Source of the DNA: Myxococcota bacterium
GTDB taxonomy: Bacteria > Myxococcota > JAJVIH01
Direction of reading: 5' to 3'
DNA: 63,842 nt
Assembly: GCA_022072125.1 (NCBI GenBank)
Contig: JAJVIH010000017.1
Span: 1 to 63,842 of the forward strand
Part shown: positions 34,786 to 44,177 of the stretch, in pieces
Layout of the letters: the number at the start of each line of letters is the position of its first letter
Numbering within the stretch: position 1 is the stretch's first letter
Translations under genes and position numbers: made by a program
Notes under the pieces: generated by a model
Databases searched by the model: none
What the model saw: only the letters and a program-made list of their open reading frames with translations
Told to the model about the DNA's origin: nothing

Positions 34786-37236
34786 CTATTTCCCTTTTTT
34801 CCTGGGAGGGGTGTTCGGAGGCGTATTTTTTGCGGCGGGGGTGGCGGAGGCTGGCGCAGGCGGCGTTTCCCTGGGCGCCGCCTGGGATGAGGCCGTCGCC
34901 GGGGCGGCCGCCTGGGGAGGATTGAGGAAAGCCGCGACCGAAAATTTGTCCTTGCCTTCCAGCGGATATCCTCTCAAGGACAGTTCATCGGCATCGCTCC
35001 AGGTCTTGCCCTGCCATATTACCGCCATGAATTGCGCCTTGCCGCTTCCCGCGATGGAAGCCTGATAGTTCGGGGCGGAGACCTTTTCCGCGTACTTCTG
35101 GGCGAGTTCCTTGTCCGTGGTGAGTTCGGCCAGTTCGTATTCGTCAAATATTGCGTTGACGGGATAACGGTGCCTGACATTGGCCAGGGGCTTGCCATTC
35201 ACCATGACGCCGATTTCCGCGGCCTGGATGGGGGTATTCTTTTTGTTCTGCGCCTCGCCGGTGATGACCAGCAATTCCATGCCCGACAGCGTCTGGAAGG
35301 GAATGACTTTCTGGATGGAAGCGTCGAGATCGCCCGCGCCGAGGACAATATCGCGCGGCTGAATCCGGCTGAAACTGAATACCTTGACGATTGACTCGCC
35401 CGATACCTCGTCCAGGCTGCCTTCGTATTCCAGGGCCAGTTTCATGGTCATGGCGATGATCGCCGCGGTGACGATGCCCGCGGTGGTCAGCGCCTTGGGC
35501 CAGCGCACTTCCGGCGCTTCTCCCGCCAGTTTGTCGAGAAAGTCCAGATTGGCCGGCGCGGTCTCGCTGACCATCTGACTTTTCTGCACCTCCACACCCG
35601 GAGTGGAAGCGACAGGGGCGCTGGGCGCCCTTGCTTCCGCCGGCTTGACGCCCTTGTCGCCCCACAGATCGCCGGTTTCAATCCCGGCGTTTTTCGCCAT
35701 GTTCTGCAGGTGAATCAGCGATTGGGAAGTGCTGGGAGACGGGGGTTGCGCGGGGGTGACCGGCGCCGGGGCCATGTCAAAGTTGAATGAAAATCCGGCG
35801 CCCGGTCCGGCGGCGGCTGGGGCCGCGGCGGACATCTGGGTGGATTTTTTCGGCGCGGCCGCGCCCGGCATGGGCAGCGTGGACGCTCCCAACCCCACGG
35901 GCGCCGCCGCTGGTTGTTTCAACCCAAGGTTCCGGAAATCATCCTTGCTGGCTTCTGGTTCGCCGCTTCCCATCTCCAGGCCAAATTCCAGATCCATCAT
36001 CGGGCGGGGAGGAGGCAGGGACGGGAGTTTTTTGCCGTCCTGGGGCGTGACAGGGTCCAGATCGTCTCCGAACAGGCTGTCGAAAGACATATCCGGCTTG
36101 GATACCTGTTTCAGGCTGACCGCGGCCAGTGCGGTGTTTGCAGGTTGCGCGGCCTTGGGAGTGGCGGTGGGCGGCAAGGTGCTCGCCGACGGACCTTTGG
36201 ATGGCGGCAGGGTGGAGCCGCCGCTCATGGGGTTGCGGTTCGGTGGAAGGGTGGTGGTTTCCTCCACCGAATTGAACAGGCCGGTCAGGGGGTCATCCGC
36301 TCCGCTGCTTTCGGGAAGTGGTTTGAACGTCCCCGTCTGCGAGCGCGCCTGCGACTGGTTCAGGTTGCTGAACAGGTTGTCCAGCATGGCCTTGCCTTCG
36401 GCGGCCAATTGGGTCTTGGGGCGCTGCCCGGCGAGTTTGGAGAGGGGGCTGTCTCCCAGCGTTCCGGTCTTGGGCCGGACTGGCGGACCTTGGTCCGCCT
36501 GCACGGGAGGTTGCCAGCCCGATTGCATGGCGTGGGCCATCGCGCGCGGATTGGTGGCGATGGTCATATCGTCCTGGCCGGGTTTGGCGGCCGGTTTTTT
36601 GGGCGCGGCGCCTTCTGTTTCAAAGCCGGCGAAGAGTTCGTCCAGATTCATCACCACGCTTTTGGCGGCGGGGCGATCATCGTCAACCTGGGGTCCGCGC
36701 TTGACCGGCTGATTGGCCGCCGGCACCGGCTGGCGGTAGCTGACCACTCTCGTTTGATCATCGAATGGACTCGGATCCGCCAGATCTTGCCGGGTGGTCA
36801 GGCTGCTGAGTTCTCCCAGGAGATCATCCAGGCTTTCGCGGGCGGCGGCGGGCGGCGCCTTGGATGGCATCGGCGCGCGCGCGGGCGGCGGCGCCTGAAT
36901 GGCGGGTGAAGCCTTGGCCTTGGGCGGCGGCCAGGCGGGCGGCAGGTCGCCGGATTTCATGACCTGCGTCGCGTCATTCATCAAATCGTTCCCGCCGCCA
37001 AAGCCGCCCATGAGATCATCATCAAAGGTCGGCATTTTGGTTTTGGGGCGCACCGGCGCCGAGTTGGGAACCGAGGCGGAAGGGGTGGCCTTGGGAATGC
37101 TGGTCTGGCCAGCCGCCTTTCTGCGGACCATGAACAAATGGCTGCAGCGCGAGCACTTGACCTTGGTGCCCTGTTCCGTGATCCGGTCGTCAGGAATCAC
37201 GAATTGGGTGCTGCAACTGGGACACTTGATGTTCAT
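34786..37236 (-). CDS. MJ0042-type zinc-ribbon protein with DUF3426-like C-terminus
   Basis: 816 aa. Zinc ribbon at the N-terminus (C5, C8, C28, C31) of the MJ0042/zinc_ribbon_4 kind, then about 540 residues of low-complexity Pro/Ala/Lys sequence with repeated short motifs (for example TLPP and FDSLFGDDL), one transmembrane helix (TAGIVTAAIIAMTMKLAL) and a periplasmic domain of about 170 residues resembling DUF3426. Large proteins of this build occur in myxobacteria, some tied to motility or the envelope; no such link can be shown here. The C-terminus is Pro/Ala/Thr-rich. Confidence 0.72.
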   Translation of the reverse strand: MNIKCPSCSTQFVIPDDRITEQGTKVKCSRCSHLFMVRRKAAGQTSIPKATPSASVPNSAPVRPKTKMPTFDDDLMGGFGGGNDLMNDATQVMKSGDLPPAWPPPKAKASPAIQAPPPARAPMPSKAPPAAARESLDDLLGELSSLTTRQDLADPSPFDDQTRVVSYRQPVPAANQPVKRGPQVDDDRPAAKSVVMNLDELFAGFETEGAAPKKPAAKPGQDDMTIATNPRAMAHAMQSGWQPPVQADQGPPVRPKTGTLGDSPLSKLAGQRPKTQLAAEGKAMLDNLFSNLNQSQARSQTGTFKPLPESSGADDPLTGLFNSVEETTTLPPNRNPMSGGSTLPPSKGPSASTLPPTATPKAAQPANTALAAVSLKQVSKPDMSFDSLFGDDLDPVTPQDGKKLPSLPPPRPMMDLEFGLEMGSGEPEASKDDFRNLGLKQPAAAPVGLGASTLPMPGAAAPKKSTQMSAAAPAAAGPGAGFSFNFDMAPAPVTPAQPPSPSTSQSLIHLQNMAKNAGIETGDLWGDKGVKPAEARAPSAPVASTPGVEVQKSQMVSETAPANLDFLDKLAGEAPEVRWPKALTTAGIVTAAIIAMTMKLALEYEGSLDEVSGESIVKVFSFSRIQPRDIVLGAGDLDASIQKVIPFQTLSGMELLVITGEAQNKKNTPIQAAEIGVMVNGKPLANVRHRYPVNAIFDEYELAELTTDKELAQKYAEKVSAPNYQASIAGSGKAQFMAVIWQGKTWSDADELSLRGYPLEGKDKFSVAAFLNPPQAAAPATASSQAAPRETPPAPASATPAAKNTPPNTPPRKKGK

Positions 37237-37538
37237 GCGTGGAACAAATCCAACCTGATGATCCTATCATTTGTACCATAGGCCCCGGGGGCTTTCCAGT
37301 TCCCGCGACCCTGGCGATGATCTTCTTTGGGAATTAGCGGAGGCCGCCCTGGCGATGACATTGTACGGAATTTGCGCGGAGCAGGAAGGGATATCTGCTT
37401 CCCGCCGCCAGAGGGATGGATCACGAAACCGGGCGTCCGCCCCTGCGAGAAGGGTATCCAGAAGGCGCGGGAAAGAAGAGCCGCGAGGAGTTGTGCAAGC
37501 ATGAGGCGGGCCAAGCCATCAACCCCATCACGGTGGGA
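37237..37538. other. 302-bp stretch without a convincing gene; 12-bp direct repeat
   Basis: A direct repeat CCCTGGCGATGA occurs at 37309-37320 and 37347-37358 (38-bp period). A small hairpin-forming palindrome (GGAAG...CTTCC) lies near 37383-37402. An open frame on the minus strand (37233-37514) has a hydrophobic start but no ribosome-binding site and overlaps the zinc-ribbon gene start; I do not support it as a gene. Confidence 0.4.
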
Positions 37539-37700
37539 TCAGCGCGCCGGGACCTTGCGGACGTAGAGCACCACCAAGGGACGATGATTCGACAGACGCT
37601 CCATGCTGTGAATGACAACTTTTGTCACTCCAGCGAACCAGCGATGCCCGATCAGGGTCAGCGGCGTCACATTCACGACAGTTGAACTGGATGTTTTCAT
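37539..37700 (-). CDS. Small ORF downstream of a sigma54-type promoter and hairpin (53 aa)
   Basis: The ATG at 37700 is preceded by AGGGGGAA at ideal spacing, the strongest ribosome-binding site in this intergenic region. The product starts MKTSSSTVVNVTPLTLIGHR and is basic (several Arg, Lys and His), with a mildly hydrophobic middle and no signal peptide. No family recognised. Codons are less GC-rich than the neighbours. The reading order on the minus strand is sigma54 promoter, large hairpin, 49 nt, ribosome-binding site and ORF, which suggests a regulated small protein or a leader peptide. Confidence 0.5.
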   Translation of the reverse strand: MKTSSSTVVNVTPLTLIGHRWFAGVTKVVIHSMERLSNHRPLVVLYVRKVPAR

Positions 37701-37749
37701 GGCAATTCCCCCTTGCCTTCGCAGGGACCGGTGCATTCTGTTTTCCACC

Positions 37750-37805
37750 GGTTCGAAGGCCGGGAAGCACAGCCGGTTGGGCCCATGCTTCCCGGGATTC
37801 GAACC
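37750..37805. other. Large inverted repeat / RNA hairpin upstream of the 53-aa ORF
   Basis: Two 20-nt arms, GGTTCGAAGGCCGGGAAGCA (37750-37769) and its partner at 37786-37805, pair at 18 of 20 positions around a 16-nt loop. In the minus-strand transcript from the sigma54 promoter it would be a very stable hairpin about 50 nt before the small ORF. No T run follows on either strand, so it is not a standard terminator. Confidence 0.6.
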
Positions 37806-37892
37806 TCCCCCCAATCCTTCACCACCTGATTGGCGGCGCCTGCTCCCCCACAGTGGCGCACTGGTTACCCCGCGCTTCCTGCATTCTGATAA

Positions 37893-37908
37893 TGCAAATG
37901 CCATGCCT
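37893..37908 (-). promoter_or_regulatory. Sigma54 (RpoN) -24/-12 promoter
   Basis: Minus strand AGGCATG-GCAT-TTGCA: GG and GC are exactly 10 nt apart, and 10 of the 11 bases of the consensus core positions GGCA...TTGCA plus flanks agree apart from T to A and C to T. Transcription would start near 37883 and run into the hairpin and 53-aa ORF. The gene on the other side encodes a sigma54 activator. Confidence 0.5.
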
Positions 37909-37930
37909 GATTGATCTCCCGGGTTCGTTC

Positions 37931-37957
37931 TTTGATAAGTGGTTGATTTTTATCAAA
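37931..37957. promoter_or_regulatory. Inverted repeat, candidate binding site of the sigma54 activator
   Basis: TTTGATAA (37931-37938) and TTATCAAA (37950-37957) are perfect inverted arms spaced 11 bp apart (19 bp centre to centre, about two turns). It lies upstream of the sigma54 promoter and overlaps the activator gene's own promoter, as expected for an autoregulated enhancer site. Confidence 0.45.
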
Positions 37958-37971
37958 TAATAATTTATATC
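37943..37971 (+). promoter_or_regulatory. Possible sigma70 promoter of the sigma54-activator operon
   Basis: TTGATT (37943-37948), 17-bp spacer, TATATC (37966-37971), in the only AT-rich patch of the region, 53 bp before the ATG at 38025. Confidence 0.35.
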
Positions 37972-38024
37972 GCCGGAGCGGCCCATCAAGCGGATTGACC
38001 AGGGCGCCCAAAATTGTCACCCGG

Positions 38025-40046
38025 ATGCCGGAAACTGACATGGATGTTGCATCAACGCTCTGGCGGTGGTCCCAGCAGGCCGTCGCCGCGCCAGATTTGC
38101 CGGCGCTGTATCACCTCACCCTGGATTGGCTGACGGACGCCACCGGCGCGGACGAGGGATTCATCGCCACGGCGGATGGCGACGCGGGTGAACTCAAGGT
38201 GGAAGTAAAAACGGGCGCGCCCTTCCGCGACCGTGAAGGCCTGATGAATCTCAACGGACGCATGGTCCAATCCATTCTTGGCGCGACCGGGGCGTTTTTT
38301 TATCAACCGGAAGAGGAATCCTCCCGGTTTTTCTTCAACCGCTCGACATCCATGATGGCCTGCCGTTTCGCCCTGGCCCGGGAGCGGCGCGGGGTTGTGG
38401 TCCTCGAATCCGGCCGGCGCGTCCATTTCAGCCCCGATCTTGGGCGGCTCCTGGAGCAATGCGCCGGAATGCTGGGAAAACTTGTGGAGATGCGCCAGGC
38501 CGCCATCACCTCCGGCAAGGAAAACGCCCTGTTGTGGAACGTCAAGCGTGGCCTGACCGACCCCCTCAGCGACGCCCTGGTCAATCTGGATGAAAGCGAA
38601 ATGTCCAAACTGCTGGGCAATATCCTGGAAATCGCCCTGGCGCGCACTCATGCGCCCTGCGGCGTCATCCTCATGGTGGATGAAAAAACCGGAGACCTGG
38701 TCTTTGAACAGCAGGCCATTCAGGGGGAACTGATTGTCTCCGCCGCGCCCAAGCGGCTGATCCGGAAAAAAGACGGTCCGTCGGGCATCGCCTTTCAGGT
38801 GCTGGACAGCAACAAGCCCTATCTCGCCAATGACATTGGCCGGGACCCCAACTACATCCCCTTCTTTCGCGACGTGATGAGCACGCTGGCGGCGCCCATC
38901 TCCTTCCAGAACCGGTGCATCGGCGTGATTGTGGTGGAGTCGCCGCGCCGCAACGGGTTCACCCAGGAAGACCTGGATGTGTTACAGTCGCTGGCCCGCT
39001 CCGTCAGCATCATGGTGCGCCGCGCCCAGCTCTACCAGAAAACCCAGTCGGAGGAGGGCGGCGCGGGCATCATGATCAAGGGCCTGTCGCCGGAATGGGA
39101 GGAAGTGGAGCGGCGCATCGAAAAAGCGTCCGCCACCAACGCCACCGTGATCATCCGCGGCGAGAGCGGCACCGGCAAGGAACTGGTGGCGCGGTCCATT
39201 CATTTCAACTCGTTGCGGGCGCGGGAGCCCCTGGTGGTGGTCAACTGCGCGGCCATTCCTTCGGAACTGCTGGAAAGCGAGTTGTTCGGCCACGTGAAGG
39301 GCGCCTTCACGGGCGCCTCGTACGACAAGCTGGGCGAGTTCGAAAAGGCCCATCACGGGACCATCTTTCTGGATGAAATCGGCGATCTATCCCTGCCGCT
39401 GCAGGTCAAGCTGTTGCGCGTGCTGCAAACCGGCGATGTGCAGAAACTGGGCGCCAACACGCCGCCGCGCAAGGTGGATGTCCGCGTGCTGGCCGCGACC
39501 AACCGCAACCTGGAAGAGATGATGAAAGCCGGGCAGTTCCGCGAGGACCTGTATTACCGGCTGATGGTGGTGCCGATTTTCCTGCCGCCGCTGCGCGCCT
39601 ACCGGCAATCGGTTCCCGCCATGGTGCGCGCCTTTATTGACGACGCCGCCCGCCGCTACAACAAGCCGGTCACCGGCCTGACGCCAGAGGCGCTGGAGTG
39701 GCTGATGAATTATGACTTCCCCGGCAACGTGCGCGAACTCCGCAACCTGATTGAGCGGGCGGTCATTCTCTCCGAGCGGGAATTGCTGGACGCCAGTGAT
39801 GTCATGCCCGCCCAGGCTGGCGAACCGGCGTTGACGGAGCCGGTCCAGGGCGGTTATCACGCACGCCGCACCGCCGTATTGTCCCGCTTCGAGGAGAACT
39901 ATCTGCGCGAACTGATGACCCGCACGGGCGGGAATATCTCCCAGGCGGCCGCCATCGCGGGGGTGCACCGGGTCAATCTCCATCAACTGCTCAAAAAGCG
40001 CGGGGTCAATCCCAGCCAGTTCCGTCACCGCACTGGTCCGACATGA
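38025..40046 (+). CDS. GAF-domain sigma54-dependent transcriptional activator
   Basis: 673 aa from the ATG at 38025 (38040 is possible too). Two GAF-like sensor domains occupy about residues 10-165 and 190-345. The AAA+ domain follows with Walker [16 protein letters not shown], the sigma54-contacting loop GAFTGA, Walker [10 protein letters not shown] and the arginine-finger segment [13 protein letters not shown]. The C-terminal Fis-type helix-turn-helix is [26 protein letters not shown]. It resembles NorR/FhlA-type activators controlled by a small ligand. Its stop overlaps psd (ATGA), so it is expressed with envelope genes, and a sigma54 promoter lies divergently upstream. Confidence 0.92.
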   Translation: MPETDMDVASTLWRWSQQAVAAPDLPALYHLTLDWLTDATGADEGFIATADGDAGELKVEVKTGAPFRDREGLMNLNGRMVQSILGATGAFFYQPEEESSRFFFNRSTSMMACRFALARERRGVVVLESGRRVHFSPDLGRLLEQCAGMLGKLVEMRQAAITSGKENALLWNVKRGLTDPLSDALVNLDESEMSKLLGNILEIALARTHAPCGVILMVDEKTGDLVFEQQAIQGELIVSAAPKRLIRKKDGPSGIAFQVLDSNKPYLANDIGRDPNYIPFFRDVMSTLAAPISFQNRCIGVIVVESPRRNGFTQEDLDVLQSLARSVSIMVRRAQLYQKTQSEEGGAGIMIKGLSPEWEEVERRIEKASATNATVIIRGESGTGKELVARSIHFNSLRAREPLVVVNCAAIPSELLESELFGHVKGAFTGASYDKLGEFEKAHHGTIFLDEIGDLSLPLQVKLLRVLQTGDVQKLGANTPPRKVDVRVLAATNRNLEEMMKAGQFREDLYYRLMVVPIFLPPLRAYRQSVPAMVRAFIDDAARRYNKPVTGLTPEALEWLMNYDFPGNVRELRNLIERAVILSERELLDASDVMPAQAGEPALTEPVQGGYHARRTAVLSRFEENYLRELMTRTGGNISQAAAIAGVHRVNLHQLLKKRGVNPSQFRHRTGPT

Positions 40047-40882
40047 ACCGATTCCAGTTCCAGCTTGTCAATCTCCTGCCCAAAAACGAGTTGAGCCAAC
40101 TGGTGGGCTGGGCGGCCCGCAACCAGGCCCCCGCGCCGGTGGTGCATTACGCCATCCGGCAGATGATCAAGCGCTTCCAGATTGACACCTCCGAATTTGA
40201 CGCCCCCATCGAGTCCTTCGCCTCGATCAATGATTTTTTTGTCCGCGAACTCAGGCCGGGCGCCCGCCCGGTGGACGCCGCTCCGGATTCCGTGGTGTCG
40301 CCGGTGGATGCGCGCCTCACCGAACGCGGGGAAATCCGCTCGGGCGCGGCGGTGCAGACCAAGGGCCGGGAGTATTCCATCGCCGATCTGCTGGATGACG
40401 CCCAGGAGGCCGCGTTGTTCGAGGGCGGGACTTTTCTGACCTTTTACCTGGCCCCGCCGGATTACCACCGCATCCACATGCCTCTGGAGGGCCGGGTCAC
40501 CGCCTTCCGCCATGTCCATGGCGCGCTGTATCCCGTCAACGAGATCTCGGTGGAAAGCGTGGATCGCCTGTTCGCCGTCAACGAACGGCTGATCACATGG
40601 CTCGACACCCCCGCTGGAAAAGCCGCGCTGGTGATGATCGGCGCCACCTGCGTGGGACGCATCCGGGTGGTGTACAATGAACTCGCCACCAATTCGGGAG
40701 CGGGTCCGGTTGGACTTCAGCCGGTCCGCGATTACCCTCCACTGGCGAAGGGGGCGGAACTGGGCCGCTTTGAACTGGGCTCCAGCGTGGTGCTGCTCTT
40801 CCAGAAAGGCCGTTTTGAACTGGATCAACTTCCTCCGCGCGCCCGGGTGCGCATGGGACAGAAAATCGGCGTCTTCCTCTGA
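40043..40882 (+). CDS. psd: Phosphatidylserine decarboxylase proenzyme
   Basis: 279 aa. Starts in the stop codon of the regulator gene. Catalytic landmarks: SPVDARL, the [11 protein letters not shown] segment with the catalytic His, VNEISVESV-type region (VNxx), and [11 protein letters not shown] near the C-terminus, where the self-cleavage site is LGSS (LGST in E. coli); the Ser after Gly becomes the pyruvoyl group. It makes phosphatidylethanolamine from phosphatidylserine at the inner membrane. Length agrees with the family. Confidence 0.93.
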   Translation: MNRFQFQLVNLLPKNELSQLVGWAARNQAPAPVVHYAIRQMIKRFQIDTSEFDAPIESFASINDFFVRELRPGARPVDAAPDSVVSPVDARLTERGEIRSGAAVQTKGREYSIADLLDDAQEAALFEGGTFLTFYLAPPDYHRIHMPLEGRVTAFRHVHGALYPVNEISVESVDRLFAVNERLITWLDTPAGKAALVMIGATCVGRIRVVYNELATNSGAGPVGLQPVRDYPPLAKGAELGRFELGSSVVLLFQKGRFELDQLPPRARVRMGQKIGVFL

Positions 40883-40939
40883 GGCGCTTCGCACCGGCGG
40901 AGTCATGTCATTCCCATTCCTTTTCAGGAGAATTGAATC

Positions 40940-42658
40940 GTGCTGGGCTGGTTGATCGTTGCGCCGTTGCGGCTGGCCATCAACCTGTTCCGCCTGGCAT
41001 GGTATGCCGTGCGGCGGTTTTTCTGGGGGCTGGGATCGCGAAAACGTCCGCGGGTGGTGGTGTTCCGCCTGGGCGGGGACCTTCTCTGGCGTCCGCCGCC
41101 CCGCGCATGGATCCGTTTCCGCCGCGACCCCCCGTCGCTGGAGGACATCCGCAACGAACTGGAACGCATTGAAATGGACGGCGGCGTCCATCTGGTGATT
41201 TTTCATTTCGACGGCCTCACCTGTTCGCTGACCCGGTTGCTGGCGTTGGCGGACATGATCGAGAAGTTCCGGGAACGCGGCATGAACATGGCCGGTTACC
41301 TGATCGGCGGCGGGTTGAAGGATTACCTGGCGGCCGCTTCCACGGGATCGGTATGGGCCTATCCCGTGGGCTCCTTGCACCTGCCCGGGATTTCCGCCGG
41401 GCAAATGTACCTGCGCCACCTGCTGGATCGCCTCGGCGTCGGCGTGGATGTCGTCACCGCGGGGGAATACAAATCGGCCTTTGAGTTTTTGTCCCGCGCA
41501 GGCATGAGCCAGCCCGCCCGGCAGGCCCTGCAGGAACTGGTGGATGGCCTGGCGGAGGAAGTCACGCAGCGGATAGCCCGCTACCGCGGCCTGTCCCAGG
41601 AAGAAGCCCGCGCACTGGTGTCGGCGGGCCCCACCCCGATGACCGTGGCGCTGGAGAAGAAATGGATTGACAGCCTCGCCCGCGAGGACGGCATCCGCGC
41701 CGCGCTGGACAAGGACAAACCCGATCAGGTGGCGATGATTCCCGCTGGCGCGCGCTGCGGCCTGAAGCCGGTATTCGACTGGATTCCGCTGGTCAATCCG
41801 CGATCCTTCATCGCCTACTGCAAATTTGAAGGAAATATCTGGCGCGCGGGAGCGGGATTCCGCGGCCCCGCCACCGGCGGCGAGTCGGGCCGCTACTGCG
41901 CCATCTTCCGGGCCATGGCGGAGGCGGATTCCGTCAAGGCCGCCTGCATTCATATCGAGTCCCCGGGCGGCGACGTGGTGGCCTCGGACCTGCTGTGGGC
42001 GGAACTGGCCGGGCTGGCGAGGAAAAAACCGGTCGTTGTCTACATGGGTCATGTGGCGGCTTCCGGCGGCTATTACATGGCGTGCCCTGCCCATGTGATT
42101 GTCGCCAGCCCCGCCTGCATCACCGGTTCCATCGGCGTCATTTCAGGCCGCGCCGATCTCTCCGCCGTGCTGGATAAACTGGGCGTGAATTACGAAACCG
42201 TGGACGCCGCCGGGCAGAGCGATCCGGAAAATCCCTGGAAGCCCATGAGCGGGGAGCAGCGCGCCCGGTTGCGCAAGGATATTCAGGATATTTACAGCCA
42301 GTTTCTCGACCGTGTGGCCGAAGGCCGCAAGATGGACAAGGCCCGCGCGGACGAACTGGGCCGCGGCCGGGTGTGGCTGGGCAAGCAGGCGAAGGAGTTG
42401 GGGCTGGTGGATTTCCTGGGCTCTCTCGACGACGCCCTGGAACTGACGCACGAAAAGGGCGGCGTACCCAAATCCCCCTGGCGGATGCTGGATTTCACGC
42501 CGCGCGAGCCGGCCAATTTCCAGCGCATGCTGTTGCGCGGCGGCGGGAACATGGGCGGGCCGCCCGGCGGCGAACTGGGGCTGTTGAGGCGGCTGGTCCG
42601 CGGCGAGGCCTTGCTGTGGAGTCCGTTTGACGTGGATATTCCCGGTGGCAGGCGATGA
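40940..42658 (+). CDS. sppA: Signal peptide peptidase SppA (protease IV-like, two-domain form)
   Basis: 572 aa with a GTG start at 40940 preceded by AGGAGA. N-terminal amphipathic/hydrophobic segment (about residues 3-30). The tandem clp-like domains provide a split Ser/Lys dyad: Lys about 178 in AGEYKSAFEFLSRAG and Ser about 374 in GHVAASGGYYMA. The size is that of 67-kDa E. coli SppA rather than the short form. It degrades cleaved signal peptides and lipoprotein fragments in the inner membrane, which fits a genome rich in lipoproteins. ATGA overlap with the next gene. Confidence 0.9.
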   Translation: MLGWLIVAPLRLAINLFRLAWYAVRRFFWGLGSRKRPRVVVFRLGGDLLWRPPPRAWIRFRRDPPSLEDIRNELERIEMDGGVHLVIFHFDGLTCSLTRLLALADMIEKFRERGMNMAGYLIGGGLKDYLAAASTGSVWAYPVGSLHLPGISAGQMYLRHLLDRLGVGVDVVTAGEYKSAFEFLSRAGMSQPARQALQELVDGLAEEVTQRIARYRGLSQEEARALVSAGPTPMTVALEKKWIDSLAREDGIRAALDKDKPDQVAMIPAGARCGLKPVFDWIPLVNPRSFIAYCKFEGNIWRAGAGFRGPATGGESGRYCAIFRAMAEADSVKAACIHIESPGGDVVASDLLWAELAGLARKKPVVVYMGHVAASGGYYMACPAHVIVASPACITGSIGVISGRADLSAVLDKLGVNYETVDAAGQSDPENPWKPMSGEQRARLRKDIQDIYSQFLDRVAEGRKMDKARADELGRGRVWLGKQAKELGLVDFLGSLDDALELTHEKGGVPKSPWRMLDFTPREPANFQRMLLRGGGNMGGPPGGELGLLRRLVRGEALLWSPFDVDIPGGRR

Positions 42659-43704
42659 TACAGGTGGTCGAACAGGTCATTGAGTCGGACTGGCGCGGCG
42701 TCTTCGACAAGGAAGTCCACGAGGTGACTTCGCCGATCGGCGACCGCGTGGCCATGGTGCGCAAGCGCGAGCATGGGCGTTCCGGAATATTGCCCTGCGT
42801 GTTGTGCATCCATGGCTTCGCGCAGAACCGCTATTCCTGGCATACCTCCCGCCGCAGCTTCACCAGCTACCTGGCGGCGCACGGCTACGATGTATTCAAC
42901 GTGGACCTGCGGGGACAGGGCCGTTCCCGCGTGGTCGGGCGGATTCCTTACGGATTCGATGATTTCATCGCCCATGACATTCCCGCCTGCGTCAGTCATA
43001 TCCGGGAGTTGAATGGCGGCCGCAAGGTGTTTCTCGCCGGCCACTCGATGGGCGGCGCCATTTCCTGCGGCGTGGCGGGTGAAATCCCGGAACAGATCGC
43101 GGGGGTGATCCTGATCGCTCCGCTTTACCGTTTTCCGCGCGGCGCCCCGATGATTCGCATGCTGACCGGACTGGTGCGCATGTTTGACAATGTGGCGCCG
43201 GTGGAAGCGCCCAACGCGCCCTTGCCGCTGGATATTTTGGGGTGGTGGCTGGCCCGCCGCATGGACATCATGGATCACCGCCGCAACCGGTTTCAGATGA
43301 TGCCCTGGCAGATGGGTTCGACGGATCGCTCCCTGCTCGCCGAGCGTGTTTCCAAGGGATTCGAGCGCCAAAGCGCGCATGTGCTGTTCGCCATCGCCCG
43401 TTTCGCCGGCAAGGAAACCGTGTACAGCGAATCGCGCGCGATTGATTACCTCGAACGCTTCGCCCACCTGAACCTGCCGCTGTTTGTCATGTCCGGCGAC
43501 AAGGATTTTCTCGCTCCCACCAGCAATTGCCGCCCCGCGCACGATGAAAGCCTGAGCCAGGACAAGATGTTCATCGAATACGGCGCCGGGAACGCCGGGG
43601 CCCATTTCGGCCACCTGGACCTGATTGTTGGCGACATGGCCCCAAAAACGGTATGGGTGGACATTCTGGCGTGGATGGATCAACGGCGCGAACATGGGGG
43701 GTAA
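42655..43704 (+). CDS. Alpha/beta hydrolase
   Basis: 349 aa. Oxyanion region HGFAQNRYSW, nucleophile elbow GHSMGGA (Ser about 125), acid near SGDKDFLAP and His in AHFGHLDLI. The lid region contains LDILGWWLARRMDIMDHRRNR. Similar proteins are lipases, esterases or PHA-type hydrolases; the operon with psd and sppA suggests a lipid or acyl substrate at the membrane. Start overlaps sppA stop. Confidence 0.85.
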   Translation: MIQVVEQVIESDWRGVFDKEVHEVTSPIGDRVAMVRKREHGRSGILPCVLCIHGFAQNRYSWHTSRRSFTSYLAAHGYDVFNVDLRGQGRSRVVGRIPYGFDDFIAHDIPACVSHIRELNGGRKVFLAGHSMGGAISCGVAGEIPEQIAGVILIAPLYRFPRGAPMIRMLTGLVRMFDNVAPVEAPNAPLPLDILGWWLARRMDIMDHRRNRFQMMPWQMGSTDRSLLAERVSKGFERQSAHVLFAIARFAGKETVYSESRAIDYLERFAHLNLPLFVMSGDKDFLAPTSNCRPAHDESLSQDKMFIEYGAGNAGAHFGHLDLIVGDMAPKTVWVDILAWMDQRREHGG

Positions 43705-43709
43705 ACACC

Positions 43710-44105
43710 GTGCCTCAAATTCCATCGGCCGAGCGGCTGCGCATGCTGGCCCGCTCGTTGCGTGAAGTGAGGTATGTCCGCCCGGAAGACGGCGGACTCA
43801 AGCGCAAATGGTGGTCCGGATCATGGGGAACCGATGTCATCATCTGGGAAGATGACAGGGGAACCCTGTCGGGCTTTCAGATTAGCTGCGCGGGGCATTT
43901 TGTCGCCTGGCGGAGAAAGGGCAGGGTGGAGACCGGCGAAGTGGTTGAACGCCCCTACGGCTACGCCAAATCCAACCTGAAGATGGACATGATCCCATCG
44001 CAGGAGCGTGTCGGCGCCGTGCTGGAACTGTTGGCCTTATCCCCGCTGCCGCAACTGGAGCGCGCCCGGCTCTCCGGTTTCCTGAAGGGGTTCGCCAACC
44101 ACTAG
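43710..44105 (+). CDS. Hypothetical protein (131 aa)
   Basis: GTG start at 43710, five bases after the hydrolase stop, with a GGGGGG ribosome-binding run. The protein is Arg/Trp-rich with KRKWWSGSWGTDVIIWEDD and ends in a helical ERARLSGFLKGFANH. No signal peptide or membrane segment and no family recognised. Conserved position at the end of the operon supports a real gene. The frame extends into the previous gene but without coding character. Confidence 0.6.
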   Translation: MPQIPSAERLRMLARSLREVRYVRPEDGGLKRKWWSGSWGTDVIIWEDDRGTLSGFQISCAGHFVAWRRKGRVETGEVVERPYGYAKSNLKMDMIPSQERVGAVLELLALSPLPQLERARLSGFLKGFANH

Positions 44106-44177
44106 GACGGCTTCGCATGAAAGGCGGACCTTCGCGTCAAGCCCGCGCCATGCGGAGTCCCGGGCGCGATCTCCCGC

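Noticed and set aside
37233-37514. Minus-strand ORF with hydrophobic start, possibly a 93-aa membrane peptide
   Set aside because: No ribosome-binding site, overlaps the start of the zinc-ribbon gene on the same strand, and its later part is low in coding character.
37740-37870. tRNA-like stretch on the minus strand with a GGTTCGAATCCC T-loop-like sequence
   Set aside because: The T stem does not pair beyond two bases and no acceptor stem or anticodon arm fits. The similarity comes from the inverted repeat at 37750-37805.
44106-44177. glmS ribozyme or riboswitch around glmS
   Set aside because: The short spacers at both ends of glmS have no room for or resemblance to the ribozyme core.
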